DNA of 64,000 nt from Gnetum montanum (lineage: Eukaryota > Streptophyta > Gnetopsida > Gnetales > Gnetaceae): the NCBI GenBank assembly GCA_015680685.1, contig MNCI01013895.1, forward strand, positions 612,317 through 676,316, read 5' to 3'. Within the stretch, counting starts at the first letter, position 1; every line of letters begins with the position of its first letter. A program made the translations under genes and the position numbers. Under the pieces are notes generated by a model. The model was given only the letters and a program-made list of their open reading frames with translations, did no database searches and was not told where the DNA came from. Below, piece after piece: positions 1 to 11,219 of this stretch.

Positions 1-251
1 GAATAAACAAAACAAACAAAAATAAAAGAAGGTATCAACTGTGTCCATGCCAACTTTGTCAAAGGTTCCATGCGTATGTAAAATTTGCTCTCTGGAAGCA
101 CATACTAGATTGATGAAAATTCCTTACAAGGTATCCATGTTAATTGAAATGTTGAAACTTATCTTTATTGAAGGTACTTGATGAGGCTTATCTAGCACCA
201 CAGATATTACTTATTTTCTGTTTAAACATAAAGGGGGAAAGTCTATGATAC

Positions 252-3200
252 CTGCATAGCCAAAATTTCACAGTCCCTCTTGCTGAAGCTGAAAACAATG
301 ACTGGATCATACTGGCGTTGCATAATCATTTTAACAATTTTAAAGATATCAGTTTCTTCACCAGTTTTAATCATTTGGAGTCCTTTTTGCCACTTTCCAT
401 TTTTCTTCTCCCCATTAGTTGAAGCAGCAAGTGCATTTAAGGCTTTCTGAAAACTATCCTCTCGAAATGTGCCTTTCTCATCTACAACTAAATACAGGCC
501 ATCTCCTCCTGAAGGGAACAAATAATGTTGCAAAGGAGTTGGACGAAAATCAGTGTATATAATATGACAAGGTTGCTGATGTACCTGTACGCATCAAACA
601 AACAAATACATCATAAATACAGATAGTAATCACTTCAGTGTATAGCTGTACTATAAAATTTAATAAGATATACGTGTAATATCCTGCAAGACAATATATG
701 CAGCATAAAAATCAGGTTGAGGAAGCATTTTGTGGAATTCAGTATGTAACAAACAAAAGACCGTATGTCATCTCCACTATATAGAGAGCATCATAATAAT
801 AGGCTATTAATGCATAGGTGCTTCACAGATTACATAGCAAGCACAAAGAGCTTCATAACCTAACATCAGAACACTGTTTTGCATGTGTGGTAGTTGTTCA
901 TATTGAACAACTAAACTTTCAAAATATATTCATATAAGAACCCAGTGTTTGTAGATATATAGATATTCTAAAGAATACCTTGGCAACCCAATCTGCAAAC
1001 TCTCTGGCATTTGGCACAGTTGCAGAGAGAAACACAAGACGAGAGTTTTTTGGAGCCATTACAATGCTCTCTTCCCATACAACACCTCTTTCTCTGTCAC
1101 GCATGTAATGCACTTCATCAAATATTATCCACGCCACTTCTCTGATAATTTCAGAACCTTTGTACTGCATACTACGCAAAATTTCTGTTGTCATGACCTG
1201 CAGTGCATTTATAGAGAAACTTACTATCCCTGTGAAAGAACTGCATTGAAATAGCATATCAACTGCAGAAACAAAATACCATACCAGACAAGATGCATTT
1301 GGAGAAATCGTCACATCACCAGTCATAAGGCCAACATCTGAAAACTGCTCACTAAATTCCCTGAATTTTTGATTGCTAAGAGCTTTTATTGGAGAGGTGT
1401 ATATAACACGTTGCTTGTCTCGTAGTGACATAGCAATGGCATACAATGCAACTACAGTTTTCCCAGCTGAAGTGTGCGCTGATACCTAGCAAAAGAGCAT
1501 GAAATGGGTCTAATTCAAAATGAAAAATCCATACTCAAGAATAATCATAACTATTGAAAAATATAACAAATATTGCACATCTTCAGCAACTTTGGCTAAA
1601 CTTAATTATAGTAAGTAGAAATGAGACCACTGGTATACACGGAACCATTAAGTTCCTTCATGTATTGTGAAAAAAATGCTGATAAAAATATTTTACCAAC
1701 AAACTTACAAAACTCAGGCAAGGACATGCTGAGTTCAGCTTGGAAGCTCTTCCACTACCAACAATGGTATAATATTTTTGTTATTTGCACAATTTATTAA
1801 TAAAATAAAAATATAAGAAATGTATTTTAGCATTATGTTGAAAACAAAAAATATTTTTTTTTTTCATGTTTAATGGTTGTGGCATTCACACTTAAAAAGA
1901 TACTCCAATCACTTCTTTATATACTAGGTATCATCATCTTCATCTTCATCATCTTAGTACCTTTATCCCATTTATAATGAGTTGACCTTTGAGGTAGGTG
2001 AAGGATTTGACAATGAGTTACTATGGTTGGTTGTCTAAAGATGCCACAGTCCTAACTGTTGGAAAAATGAAGACAAATACATTAATTGTTGTATTTCCTT
2101 TTATGTTGCATTTGATGTGGGGATGTGTTTTATCCCACATGTATTAGGATTGGGGTTTGATCCTCATGTTTCTTCATAGATAGAAGACCTGGGGTAGCCT
2201 TTAGTGTGTGCTTTAAAGTGAAAGCATTGTATCAAGGTTTTACCTTGGAGACGTGAGTCTTGTTGATGTTGATCTGAGATCTATTGGAATAACAGATTGG
2301 GTGTTTGGAAAAGTTACAAGGACAGCTTGTGTCCTGAAGATTTGAGAAGAATAGAAGGCAAATCAGCATTGTTGTGGAAGTAGGGTAAAAAGGGCCCGAA
2401 CCACATAACTCTCTGTGTTCTTGTGCTATTTTTACTGTTTTCATTCTGCTTTCATTTTGTTATCACAACAAATGTTTGCTAGAGTTTAGAACGTTTTGAG
2501 AGTGATTTATAGTGTTTCTTGACATGCTATAGCGCAATATTATGCCTCTAATGATTTATTCAGATCTGTAGGGTTCTAATAATTTCTCTAGAGCATTTGT
2601 AGTGTGTTTTCAGATCTAATTGTTTTCAAATCTGATTATAACACTAACCATATAATTTTACCATGCCTCCAGAATTAGCTACTAGGGAAGCCAGTATACA
2701 AAAACAACTAATTGGATTAAATCTACGAGCTCTTCTAAATCATTCATATAGGGAATGGAGAAGTGTCACATGCCTCAGTATGTCTTGGATTCAAACTTAT
2801 GACTTGGAAAGCACAAACCACATGCTCTAACCAAATGAGCAATGCCTCACTGACTCTTTATATCATAGGAATGCTTAGATGAAATGTGTTATTTCCGTGT
2901 TCCTTGACCAATGAAGATGAATATACAAGATTCAAAACTAATATGCATTCATTGTTCACTAAGCAATACGAGACTTAAATGAGCATTTTTTATAGTTCAA
3001 CAAGGACATAATGAAAGTTATCATTATGATTGCCAGTTCTAAAATTCTAGTTCATCATGCTTTCCGGGTGGTTATGGCAATCCTCTAAATGTAGCATGTA
3101 TATTGGAACATATTCCAATTCCATGTTGCTTCCAAATTACAAAATTCATGCCGCTGCTCTACATAGGGCTCAAATTGTTTAATCCAGTGGCCTGCCTTCA

Positions 3201-4240
3201 CCCAAACTGCGCTGTGCTGTAAGCATAGTACAACTGTAATTGAAGCATAATCGATTATATTGGCACATAAGATGCTTGAATCTGTTCTTATTTCTAATAA
3301 TACTCCTGAAACATAATGTGTATGCTTTTTTACATGAGTGGACTCTTGTATTCAGGAGTTCAACAGGAGGCGGAAGCAGATCTTTTCATTCGTAAAATGA
3401 AACTAGCGGTGTTTGTTCAAGGCTATGTTGCCGCCTGTTTACGATGAGTATGTTGTTTAAAAAATGTATAGCAATAACTTGAACATCCGCTAAAACAGGT
3501 TCCGATTATCTGGGGTGCCAGTCAGTGGTCTTGCTCGCATATATGGATTTATCTTTTAAACTTCATTCGTGAGAAAATCCATTTGTGCAAAGTTTTTGAC
3601 ATAGGAATCATCAGATGCTTACAACATGATTTCTTAACACGAAGTTCTACTTCCATGTTCTATGAGATTCTAAGCATCTATAGATGATCCTGTGCGATTC
3701 AACTCATTCAAGACCATATTTGTTACATCATGTTATTGTTCTCCAGCAATTTGACTCTACGTTAGGTAATTCAGCTACTCACTATAACGCCTCTTGAAAC
3801 ACAGACATAAGTCATCATGATCTCGTAATCTCAACGTCATGAAAGCTCACATACTTCAAGACCTTTCTTGAATATCCATAAACCATTAAACGACGAAACT
3901 ACTCAAAAATTAAACAAGATACTTCAAAACAAGCACAGCTAAAACTATCGATAAAACATGAAAGACGTATACGAACCAGAACAGACTCGCCTCGTTCCAG
4001 GCAATTAATCGCTGTAGACTGAAACGGATCGAGCGTGAAAGAAAATTCCTTAGCTGGTTTCGGAGGCGAAGAAGAAGCAGAAGCTTTGGCACTATTTTCC
4101 GGGGCAACATAATCCGGAGGAAACGAAACATCGTGTAGGCAAGCAACTTCTTCATGATCATGCTCGTACTCCCGCTGCTGCTGCTGCTCATCTTCAACTG
4201 CTTCATCTGCTTTTCTCTTGCGCGGCGTCATCATCGCCAT
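252..4240 (-). CDS. MTR4: MTR4-type exosome RNA helicase, 5' part (exons 1-4)
   Basis: Ski2-like DExH-box ATP-dependent RNA helicase that unwinds RNA substrates for the nuclear exosome. Exons read on the minus strand: 3977-4240, 1285-1485, 979-1197 and 252-584 (88, 67, 73 and 111 codons, all phase 0). The gene continues past the left edge, so only 339 N-terminal residues are visible of about 1,000 usual for the family. Seen: a short acidic, Gln-rich N-terminus, then FTLDPFQ, Walker [10 protein letters not shown] at about residues 90-98, [11 protein letters not shown], the DEVH box at about 182-185, the FLSAT motif, and RPTPLQHY at the start of the second RecA domain. Wording such as [16 protein letters not shown] and MAPKNSR favours MTR4 over its paralogue HEN2; this is a family-level judgement. 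The start codon begins M-A-M-M, so ATGs a few codons in could also serve. The exon-1 donor (GTTCGT) is a weak match to consensus. Confidence 0.93.
1925..1995 (-). repeat. RTE-like non-LTR retrotransposon 3' tail (relic)
   Basis: Read on the minus strand, a TGGGATAAAGG-like segment is followed by a GATGATGAAGATGAAGATGATGA microsatellite-like run (written here only to show the pattern of GAT/GAA units). The same arrangement recurs at 5965-6115, 17750-17815, 31145-31290 and 55185-55290. It resembles the conserved 3' end of plant RTE-type LINEs. This is the shortest and least certain copy. Confidence 0.4.
2057..2643 (+). repeat. solo LTR of copia family B, in MTR4 intron 1
   Basis: A 587-bp element starting TGTTGGAAAAATGAAG and ending GATTATAACA, closely similar to the ends of the LTRs of the copia element at 45091-51456. 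It is bounded by a perfect 5-bp target-site duplication, CTAAC at 2052-2056 and 2644-2648, so it is a complete insertion reduced to one LTR by LTR-LTR recombination. Unlike the other copies it has no 22-bp minisatellite block, and its TATA motif is degraded (CATAGATAG where the others have TATAAATAG). Its orientation is antisense to the host gene. Confidence 0.93.
2765..2852 (-). repeat. tRNA-derived SINE or tRNA pseudogene relic
   Basis: On the minus strand there is an A-box-like GCTCATTTGGTTAGAGC (plus 2824-2840) followed about 26 nt later by a B-box-like AAGTTTGAATCC (plus 2787-2798). This spacing is that of a tRNA head, but no complete cloverleaf with paired acceptor stems is evident, so a functional tRNA is unlikely. 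Confidence 0.5.
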
Positions 4241-4534
4241 TGCTGAAAAGCTTTAGCTTTCTGTTTGTGCTGCTGAAACCTGAGCGCCAATGCCTGCCCT
4301 AATACTGGCGCTTTTTGTTCTTTGTTACTGCCCTTCATCCCATAACAATACTGAAATTATATTTACCGAACAAAAATATGCGCACAATTTGACACAAGAC
4401 TATTGTTTTGACAAGCTCCGTTAAGAAATTTTTTTAAATTAGTGTTGTTGACTGGGAAGGACAACCACTTGGAGAGTAAGGGTAAGGTGCTTTATTAAGT
4501 CATAAGACTTAAGTTCAAGTCTTGTGGAGTTACT

Positions 4535-4800
4535 CAAAAGATGTTAGTTTAGTGGTAAGACTCTTAATTTGGTAGTTCCAAACCATGGGTTTGATTTTGG
4601 TAGGCAATGTTAAGTTATAAAGTTCTACTTAAATAGTAAGGTGTTCAATTCAACTATGTAGCACCAAGTTATGAACTTCTATAAATCTTGTTTCACTTAT
4701 TTTGGCTTCCAACATCCCTTATGAAGCTCTATTTGGACTATATACCTTGGGATGTACCTATGTCTCAACTATTTCAGGTTCTAACACCCCACTGGAAACA
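4535..4800 (+). repeat. tRNA-derived SINE copy
   Basis: A-box-like TTAGTTTAGTGGTAAGACT and B-box-like GGGTTTGATTTTGG are followed by GGCAATGTTAAGTTATAAAG and, further on, a TTTCAGGTTCTAACACCCC end. The same body occurs in reverse at 17925-18085 and partially at 30918-31035. This copy looks longer because of an internal duplication. Pol III-type A and B boxes are the usual sign of tRNA-derived SINEs. Confidence 0.55.
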
Positions 4801-5964
4801 GGTTAGGATTTCACTCATCCACCACCCCTCCACCCCCCACAAGACCCCATGTTGGCAAGATGGTCACTAAGCCTCAAGTGAAGATCCTTTGTTTCCAATT
4901 GGAATGCAATCTATGATAGGGACTTTCCTTATAAGCCTCCTACCATTAAACTAACATTTCATTGTTCTCTTTTAAAATATTTTTTATCAAATTTAATGTT
5001 TTTATTATTTTTAAAGGTATAATTTGAACTATGTACTCATGCAATATTTTTATTAAAAGCTAATTTGGTGTACTTGGAAGTTAAAGCAATGTATCAATTC
5101 TTAACGTATTACTTGAGTAATAATGAAAATAGCAATAAGATCTTAACATATATCTTGACTACAAAAATGGGGTTTCCATAATATTGATAGAATACTCAAA
5201 ACAAGTGTGGAGACTCATTATAGAAAAAGTTTTAGACTTATGACAAATTCAGGCATGTATATATAATAAAGCTTCAATTTTACTAGTAAAATATTAGAGG
5301 TGGCAGACATAATAAAACATAATATTTACTTGTAAAAATTCCAATACCTACAGAGTAGAGTAAGAATGGGATGGCATGATCTCCACGTTGAAACTAAAAG
5401 ATGGAAGATAGAATATGTCAAATGTATTTAGTACAAGTGGTAGAAGATGAGCAACATGTATTATTAGAATGTTGCAAAACACATTGTTTTCATAAGAAAA
5501 TGACAAATATCTTGTCAATAGTTGTATAGGTATTCAAGTTACCGATGTTAGTTGTAAGGAATTATATAAAATATGTATCCACATTACATGAAAAACTCCA
5601 TTATTGTCTAGTACAGTTACAATGGAATAATTTTTAACTGTACCGGTGCTAGTCCCAAGCCCTGATACAAGATGAGAAAGGTTAGCACTAGGTTGGTAGC
5701 TAACAATAAAACTATGTCAAATCTTACATATTAATGTTTTGTTTTGTTTTGTTTTTTCTTTTTTCTTTTTTATAGATTTTGCAAATGCCTAAGGCATTCT
5801 CCAAATGTGATGCATAGCTATTACAAAGCGTAGTTACTATGGAAAATAAGTATGGACTTGCTAAAGTATCCTCTAAAAATGATCCACAACATCATCACCT
5901 AGATGTTGTGAAAAATAGACAAGGGTTTTCACATCAATGATATATATAGGTAAAGAAGCTAGAT

Positions 5965-6115
5965 TATTAGGAAAATTTTCAAAAAATATTTAAAAATGAT
6001 TTCAAGAAATTGCAAATAAATAGAGATCTAGCTCTTAATAGATGTAAATGGTGAAAAAAAACTCATGTAGCCAACTCCATTTTGTTGAGACAAGGGTAGG
6101 ATAATGATTATGATG
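5965..6115 (+). repeat. RTE-type LINE 3' tail
   Basis: Contains AGATCTAGCTCTTAATAGA, then AAATGGTGAAAAA, TGTAGCCAACTCCATTTTG, TTGAGACAAGGGTAGGAT and an ATGATTATGATGG run. The block is shared with 55185-55290. This resembles the 3' terminus of plant RTE non-LTR retrotransposons (a GTAGCC-ACCCCA core followed by a short microsatellite). No reverse transcriptase remains. Confidence 0.6.
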
Positions 6116-6769
6116 GTGTTCAAATTACATGAATATTGGACACATCTATTATAGTCATGGTTTATTACTAGAGATATATTTGCTACAAGTTCATTTGTTA
6201 ACATCCTTTAGGTCTACACAAATGTAATAAAATATTAGTATATTAGTAAAACAATAGTTTCTTTTAAAGTTATTTTGTGTGCATGATTTTAATGGTGTAT
6301 AAGACATTGTGGCACTTTATTTTCTTCTTCCAATTCTTTTTCTTGTTATTCTTAATAAGTAAAAAAGGATTTGGCTAGTCATCATGGTAAATCTACAAAA
6401 AATCCCTTTTGGATTTTTATTTTATTTTTGGTTTAGTCTTTCCTTATCAAAGGCATAAGCTCCACTAGTATAAAGCCATTGTATTGTTTTTCATTAGAAA
6501 ATAATTTTTGATCTAAAAACAAAAAGTTCAGAGCTTCCTAGACTAGGAAGGAATCCCAGATAAATCATGTTCATGAAATAACACATATTATAAAATTGGC
6601 ATCCTTTTAACCTACATTGCATTGGATATATAGGTTCACTTCTAAATGGCCCCAAGTACTCTCGCAATAATAGATTTTATGTCTTGGGGGTAAATATTAC
6701 TAAATAAAAGTTTCAAGTTCCAACACCTCCTCCTCATAATGGAATTATAGTTAACCGAAAAATATGAGG

Positions 6770-6982
6770 ACTCCTACTGTAGGCATGTAGAAATAATTCT
6801 AACTCTGAAGGGAAAAAATGGCAAGAGTTCGGCTAAGGGACTAATTGTCTAATGTGAAAACCAAGGGCGCCGCCTCTTATTTATAAGCGAGGAGATAGGC
6901 CCCAATATCGGGTATCCGACATCACATGGTTGGATCGAATATCGCGGACCCCATATCATGGACCCGATATCGTGGTTCATCA
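6770..6982 (-). repeat. truncated 3' LTR of the gypsy element
   Basis: About 213 bp matching the terminal part of the LTR at 16239-17062, from CTCCTACT to the shared end GTGGTTCATCA. The TATA box (TATAAAT on the minus strand, plus 6879-6885) and the palindromic GATATC-type repeats are retained. The R-U5 side is missing. Immediately inside lies CATACCCCCATGAC, whose complement is a GGGGG-containing polypurine tract, as expected next to a 3' LTR. Confidence 0.82.
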
Positions 6983-8574
6983 TACCCCCATGACTGAATG
7001 AAAACTCGTCCTCGAGTTCCTTACAAAATATTGAAAAGGTATGAGATTATTGACTGAATGACCATTGATGGTGGAATGGGGTGACAAACTCAACATGCCC
7101 GATGAATAGATCAACAATACAATACATGATAACATTAGTGTTTGTGACCACTAAGGTGAACACTGTACATAAATGACATCCAGCCTTTATTTGGCAGCTG
7201 GAAGAGAAGGAGAGAGAAAAAGAATAAGGCCTGTTGCTGTCGATGCCAAGATTGTGCCTTCCGTTGTTTATCCATAGCCACACCACCAATCTTGCTCCTT
7301 TCGTAAATGCTCCAGTTCTGGTCCATCCTGAGTGTTTCCCCCAAGCCCAGTCCATTGTTGTATGATCACAATCTGCACACACAACATAGTCACAAATGAG
7401 CAAGGGTAGATAAATCACAATGCAGTTGATACCTTGCATCGATGTAAAGTGGATTGGCTGAGTTGTGGTTATGGCAGATACTGATTCTAGAGGTTTAACA
7501 CTGGTGACTACCTAAGGTGAAGGGGTTAGGAAAAATTGAAAAATTTGTGCCAAGGCCCCCATGACTAAGAGCGAACCTCCAGTAGCGATAGGATGGAGAA
7601 AGATAAGGAATAAGAAAGATGGAGAAAAAGCAACAACGGCAATGCCAATAAAATGGATGTCATGGATGGGGATGAAACAAAAAATTGTTGATTGCAGCAA
7701 ACGTTTAAGGAAAAGAAGTCAACAAATGCACCAAAAAGGAATGCCAGTGGGTCCTCCCCAAAGCAGGCACATGCCCTTGATGCCTTGATAGACCCACAAA
7801 CCAAAGAGTCTGTAGGCTCTAGGAATGTCATTTGGAAGTAAGAGTTAAAAACTTACCTGCAAGAACTTACCAAGGAAAAACAATGCATCAACCAAGATAC
7901 AGACTAATGATAAAATTGGCAATGAGGTGAAAAATGGAAAAGAAAGGTGGAGAGGAGAGAATGGAATGGAAACCCAAGAACGAGGTTGTGTAAAGTCCCT
8001 TGTGTGTGTTTTATGGCTAATGTGACTAAGTAGAACTCATTCCAAATCCAAGCTCAACAAACCACATTCAGTCACTTCGCATCAACACATTTGACCAACC
8101 TATCCTCTTGAAGCAACAAAAATGCCTCTACAAAAAGTCATCACCATTCCGAGGAGAGCGAGATGGAGAATCAAGAAGCAAGAAAGGGCCTTAGTTAGAG
8201 GGAACCTTCAGGCATGGGTAACATGTCTTTCCAGTGCCATAACCAATGCGTGTAGCCCAAATTCATTATTGTGTCTAAGGGGTGTGCTTTGAATTCTCAC
8301 TTTTTTTTTCTCTCTCTCTCTCTCTTTTTTTTGCATGAGAACCACACCATGCAAATACTTATTTTTATATACCTAACTTCCAGAGATTTGATGAATGGTC
8401 AGAATGGTGGAAAACCCAAGGAAAAAGCATCTCAAGAGAATAGCCAGCACAACTGCATCAAATCCCCTTGAAGTTACACCCTTTTTATCCTTTGAGTCTT
8501 TCCTTAGTTTAAGAAATACCTAGCCACCAATTCGTTAACAATTTTATTAGAGAAAGGGACTGTACAGTTCCAAG
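6983..8574. other. non-coding 3' region of the gypsy element
   Basis: Lies between the polypurine tract and the solo LTR. Short open frames exist but none resembles a retrotransposon protein or any family I know, and none is supported by codon pattern. A CT-rich and poly-T stretch sits near 8300-8333. I treat the region as untranslated 3' internal sequence. Confidence 0.5.
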
Positions 8575-8579
8575 CCAAG

Positions 8580-9534
8580 TGATGAGACGCGACTTGCACT
8601 GGGCCGCGATATCATGTACGCGATATCACGTCTTACCCTGCGATATCGCGTACGCNNNNNNNNNNNNNNNNNNNNNNNNNNNNNNNNNNNNNNNNNNNNN
8701 NNNNNNNNNNNNNNNNNNNNNNNNNNNNNNNNNNNNNNNNNNNNNNNNNNNNNNNNNNNNNNNNNNNNNNNNNNNNNNNNNNNNNNNNNNNNNNNNNNNN
8801 NNNNNNNNNNNNNNNNNNNNNNNNNNNNNNNNNNNNNNNNNNNNNNNNNNNNNNNNNNNNNNNNNNNNNNNNNNNNNNNNNNNNNNNNNNNNNNNNNNNN
8901 NNNNNNNNNNNNNNNNNNNNNNNNNNNNNNNNNNNNNNNNNNNNNNNNNNNNNNNNNNNNNNNNNNNNNNNNNNNNNNNNNNNNNNNNNNNNNNNNNNNN
9001 NNNNNNNNNNNNNNNNNNNNNNNNNNNNNNNNNNNNNNNNNNNNNNNNNNNNNNNNNNNNNNNNNNNNNNNNNNNNNNNNNNNNNNNNNNNNNNNNNNNN
9101 NNNNNNNNNNNNNNNNNNNNNNNNNNNNNNNNNNNNNNNNNNNNNNNNNNNNNNNNNNNNNNNNNNNNNNNNNNNNNNNNNNNNNNNNNNNNNNNNNNNN
9201 NNNNCAGTTGCATAGTTCAGGGTGTGTCCGGTAAGTGGGAACGGATGCTGACGCTAGTTAATTTAGACTTAGATCTTAGTTAGAGTTAGCTTAGTTTCTC
9301 AACTCTCTCTCCTAGTAGCATAGAAGATAAGCCGAAAATACCAAAAAAATCACATACCTCAGACTTGCTTAACCATACACCGTGACACATACAAGCAAGC
9401 CTGGGAAGATAACGAACGATTAACCCCAAGTGTTTCTTGTGGCGTTAAGGCATTTAGTCTGCGGAGTTTGATCGGATCGCGCGTGTACGCTCATATTCGT
9501 ATGGTGGAGTGTAGGGGTACCTCACCACTCATCA
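8580..9534 (+). repeat. solo gypsy LTR, inverted relative to its host element, with assembly gap
   Basis: Starts TGATGAGACGCG and ends CACCACTCATCA. The reverse complement of its right part matches the U5-side half of the LTR at 16239-17062 across several hundred bases. A perfect 5-bp duplication, CCAAG at 8575-8579 and 9535-9539, flanks it. No primer binding site follows it, so it is a solo LTR rather than the end of a full element. The run of N (8656-9204) interrupts it just after GATATCGCG-type palindromic repeats, so the 955-bp length is only nominal. Confidence 0.85.
8656..9204. other. assembly gap (549 N)
   Basis: Unresolved bases. Any open frame drawn through it is meaningless. The gap starts inside a palindromic GATATC/GCGTACGC repeat patch of a solo LTR, which may be why assembly failed; the true gap size is unknown. 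Confidence 0.99.
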
Positions 9535-9539
9535 CCAAG

Positions 9540-10020
9540 GAAGACCATAGGATTTATGGATGCATGAACGACGTGGACTCATTGCCTGTTTAATCAAAAG
9601 AACCATATCTTAATATCAACATCATATTTCAAAGGTAAGACCTAAACATTAGCAATCAATATGGTATTATTCTTGCCACCATCATGAACACTTATTGGGT
9701 GACGAACAAAATAAAGTAATCACACAAAGAAATGGTAAAAATACGAATGATGGTGTAAAACAAAAACAAGAAAGATTACAGAAACATGCAAAACAAAAAT
9801 ATGCAAAACAAAAATGTGTAAAACAAAAAATTTAGAAAGAACTGAGGGCCTTCAATGGTTAGTAGAGGTGGCCATCTCCCCCATGACTGAGTTGGAAGGA
9901 GGAGATCCGAAATAATGAACAAGGTTGCCCACCTACAAAGGTAGGATGTGTTCTAGTTATCCTAAACTCATGGAAAGGTCTTGTTTATTGCATGTTGACT
10001 ACCAGTCGCTTATCTGGCCT
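9540..10020. other. gypsy internal sequence 3' of integrase, no gene
   Basis: AT-rich sequence between the solo LTR and the integrase remnant, including short direct repeats of the form ATGCAAAACAAAAAT near 9785-9830. No coding potential recognised. Confidence 0.5.
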
Positions 10021-10027
10021 CTCAGGT

Positions 10028-11107
10028 TTATATATGGTCATGGCCCCTGAAGGAAAAGTTGCATAGATAATGTAAGGTCCTTCCCACAGTGTTTGAAATT
10101 TGGTACATTGTGACACATGTGGGGTTCCAATAGAGAACCTTATCTCCTGGCTTATACTTAACCTTCCTAATTTTTAGGTTATGACATTGTTTATTAAATG
10201 CCTTGTGCAATTCATTAAATGATAGGGCAACTAGTCAGTTCTCATCTAGTAAGTTAACAGTCATCAACCTTTCTTTTTGTGCTAGATCAAGGTCAAGGTT
10301 GAGGTCACATGCCATGGATAGTATATGGAGCTCAGTTTAGATAGGGAGCATTGGAAGTTTTTTATACACTAACTCGTAGGGAGAGTAGCCTATAGGGAGT
10401 TTCCATGTGGAGCGGTATGCCTAAAGAGCATCGTTCAGTATAGTGCTCCAGTCTCGCCTATACTTGCTAATGGTTCTGGTCAGTATCTTAATAATCTCCC
10501 TGTTGGTGACCTCAGCTTGATCGTTAACTTGGGGATGGTATGGTGTAGTCAATTTATGCTCAACCCCTAAGCGTTGCATTAACTTTCGAAAAGTTGCACC
10601 TATGAAATGTGTACCATTGTTTGAAATAAGTGCACGTGACACACCAAACCTATTGATGACCTGTTGTTGAACAAATCGTGCAGTTGTTGATGATGTGCAA
10701 TCTTTAACAGCAGCTACTTCAGCCCATTTTATTAAGTAGTCTACGACAACTATGATGTAAGCTTTTGCATTGGACATTGGTGTAATGGGCCCCATGAAAT
10801 CGATTCCCCAAATGTCGAAGGGTTCTAACGGTTGAATCCATTGTTGCAGACCCTCCATTCTAGTAGTCATTCCCCCATCATGTTGACAGTGCTCACAAGA
10901 TTGGACGAATTGATGGGCGTCCTGGAACAAGGTAGACAAATAATACCTTGCAAGCAAGATCTTGATGGTCGTTCGTCTCCTAGCATCATGACCCCCACAA
11001 GGGCCCTCATGAACATCTTGAAGAACTCTCAGTTGATCTCTATCAGGAACACACCATTGAACCAAGCCATCGGGACAAACTTTGTAAAGTTGTTCATTGA
11101 TCTCCAT
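10028..11107 (-). pseudogene. gypsy integrase remnant
   Basis: The minus-strand frame at 10421-11107 shows a zinc-binding segment (CEHCQHDGG) followed by an integrase core: IWGIDFMGP with the first catalytic Asp, then ISNNGTHF where families normally have Asp-Asn-Gly (second catalytic Asp replaced by Asn), then NDQAEVTNREI with the catalytic Glu. A C-terminal tail continues at 10028-10210 (KPGDKVLYWN). An in-frame break separates the two. The Asp-to-Asn change alone would be expected to disable strand transfer. Confidence 0.87.
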
Positions 11108-11219
11108 AAAGTACTTGGCTCTGTGAAGAAATTATTGTTTCTTTTTAAGGTCTAGCTCTTGTGGTGTTTGTTGGGTAAGGAGATAGGTAAGAATGCTACT
11201 ATACTAGTTTGTCTCCATG

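Larger units (their letters stand above)
1486..3976 (-). other. MTR4 intron 1 (2.5 kb)
   Basis: Non-coding intron between the exon carrying the FTLDPFQ segment and the exon opening with Walker A. It contains an RTE-like tail fragment near 1925-1995, a solo copia LTR at 2057-2643 with a 5-bp target duplication, and a tRNA-like SINE relic around 2765-2852. The rest (about 2860-3976) shows no coding or repeat structure that I recognise. Confidence 0.85.
4241..6769. other. intergenic region upstream of MTR4
   Basis: No coding sequence recognised. The first few hundred bases should hold the MTR4 promoter, but I cannot point to a convincing core element. The stretch contains SINE-like sequence at about 4535-4800 and an RTE tail at about 5965-6115. 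A small perfect inverted repeat (CACAACATC at 5885-5893, GATGTTGTG at 5902-5910) is also present. The rest is AT-rich and unassigned. Confidence 0.6.

Noticed and set aside
919-1446. Single 175-codon helicase frame running through 1198-1284
   Set aside because: The segment between CLV and MTTEIL is an in-frame intron with GT/AG ends; the helicase family has no insertion there.
2765-2852. Functional tRNA gene
   Set aside because: A- and B-box-like motifs are present, but no paired acceptor stem or complete cloverleaf could be drawn.
7047-8471. Several 60-130 codon frames in the gypsy 3' region
   Set aside because: No similarity to env-like or other known proteins could be seen, and frames overlap on both strands without preference.
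8579-9283. Open frames of 195-234 codons
   Set aside because: They consist almost entirely of X from the N gap and carry no information.
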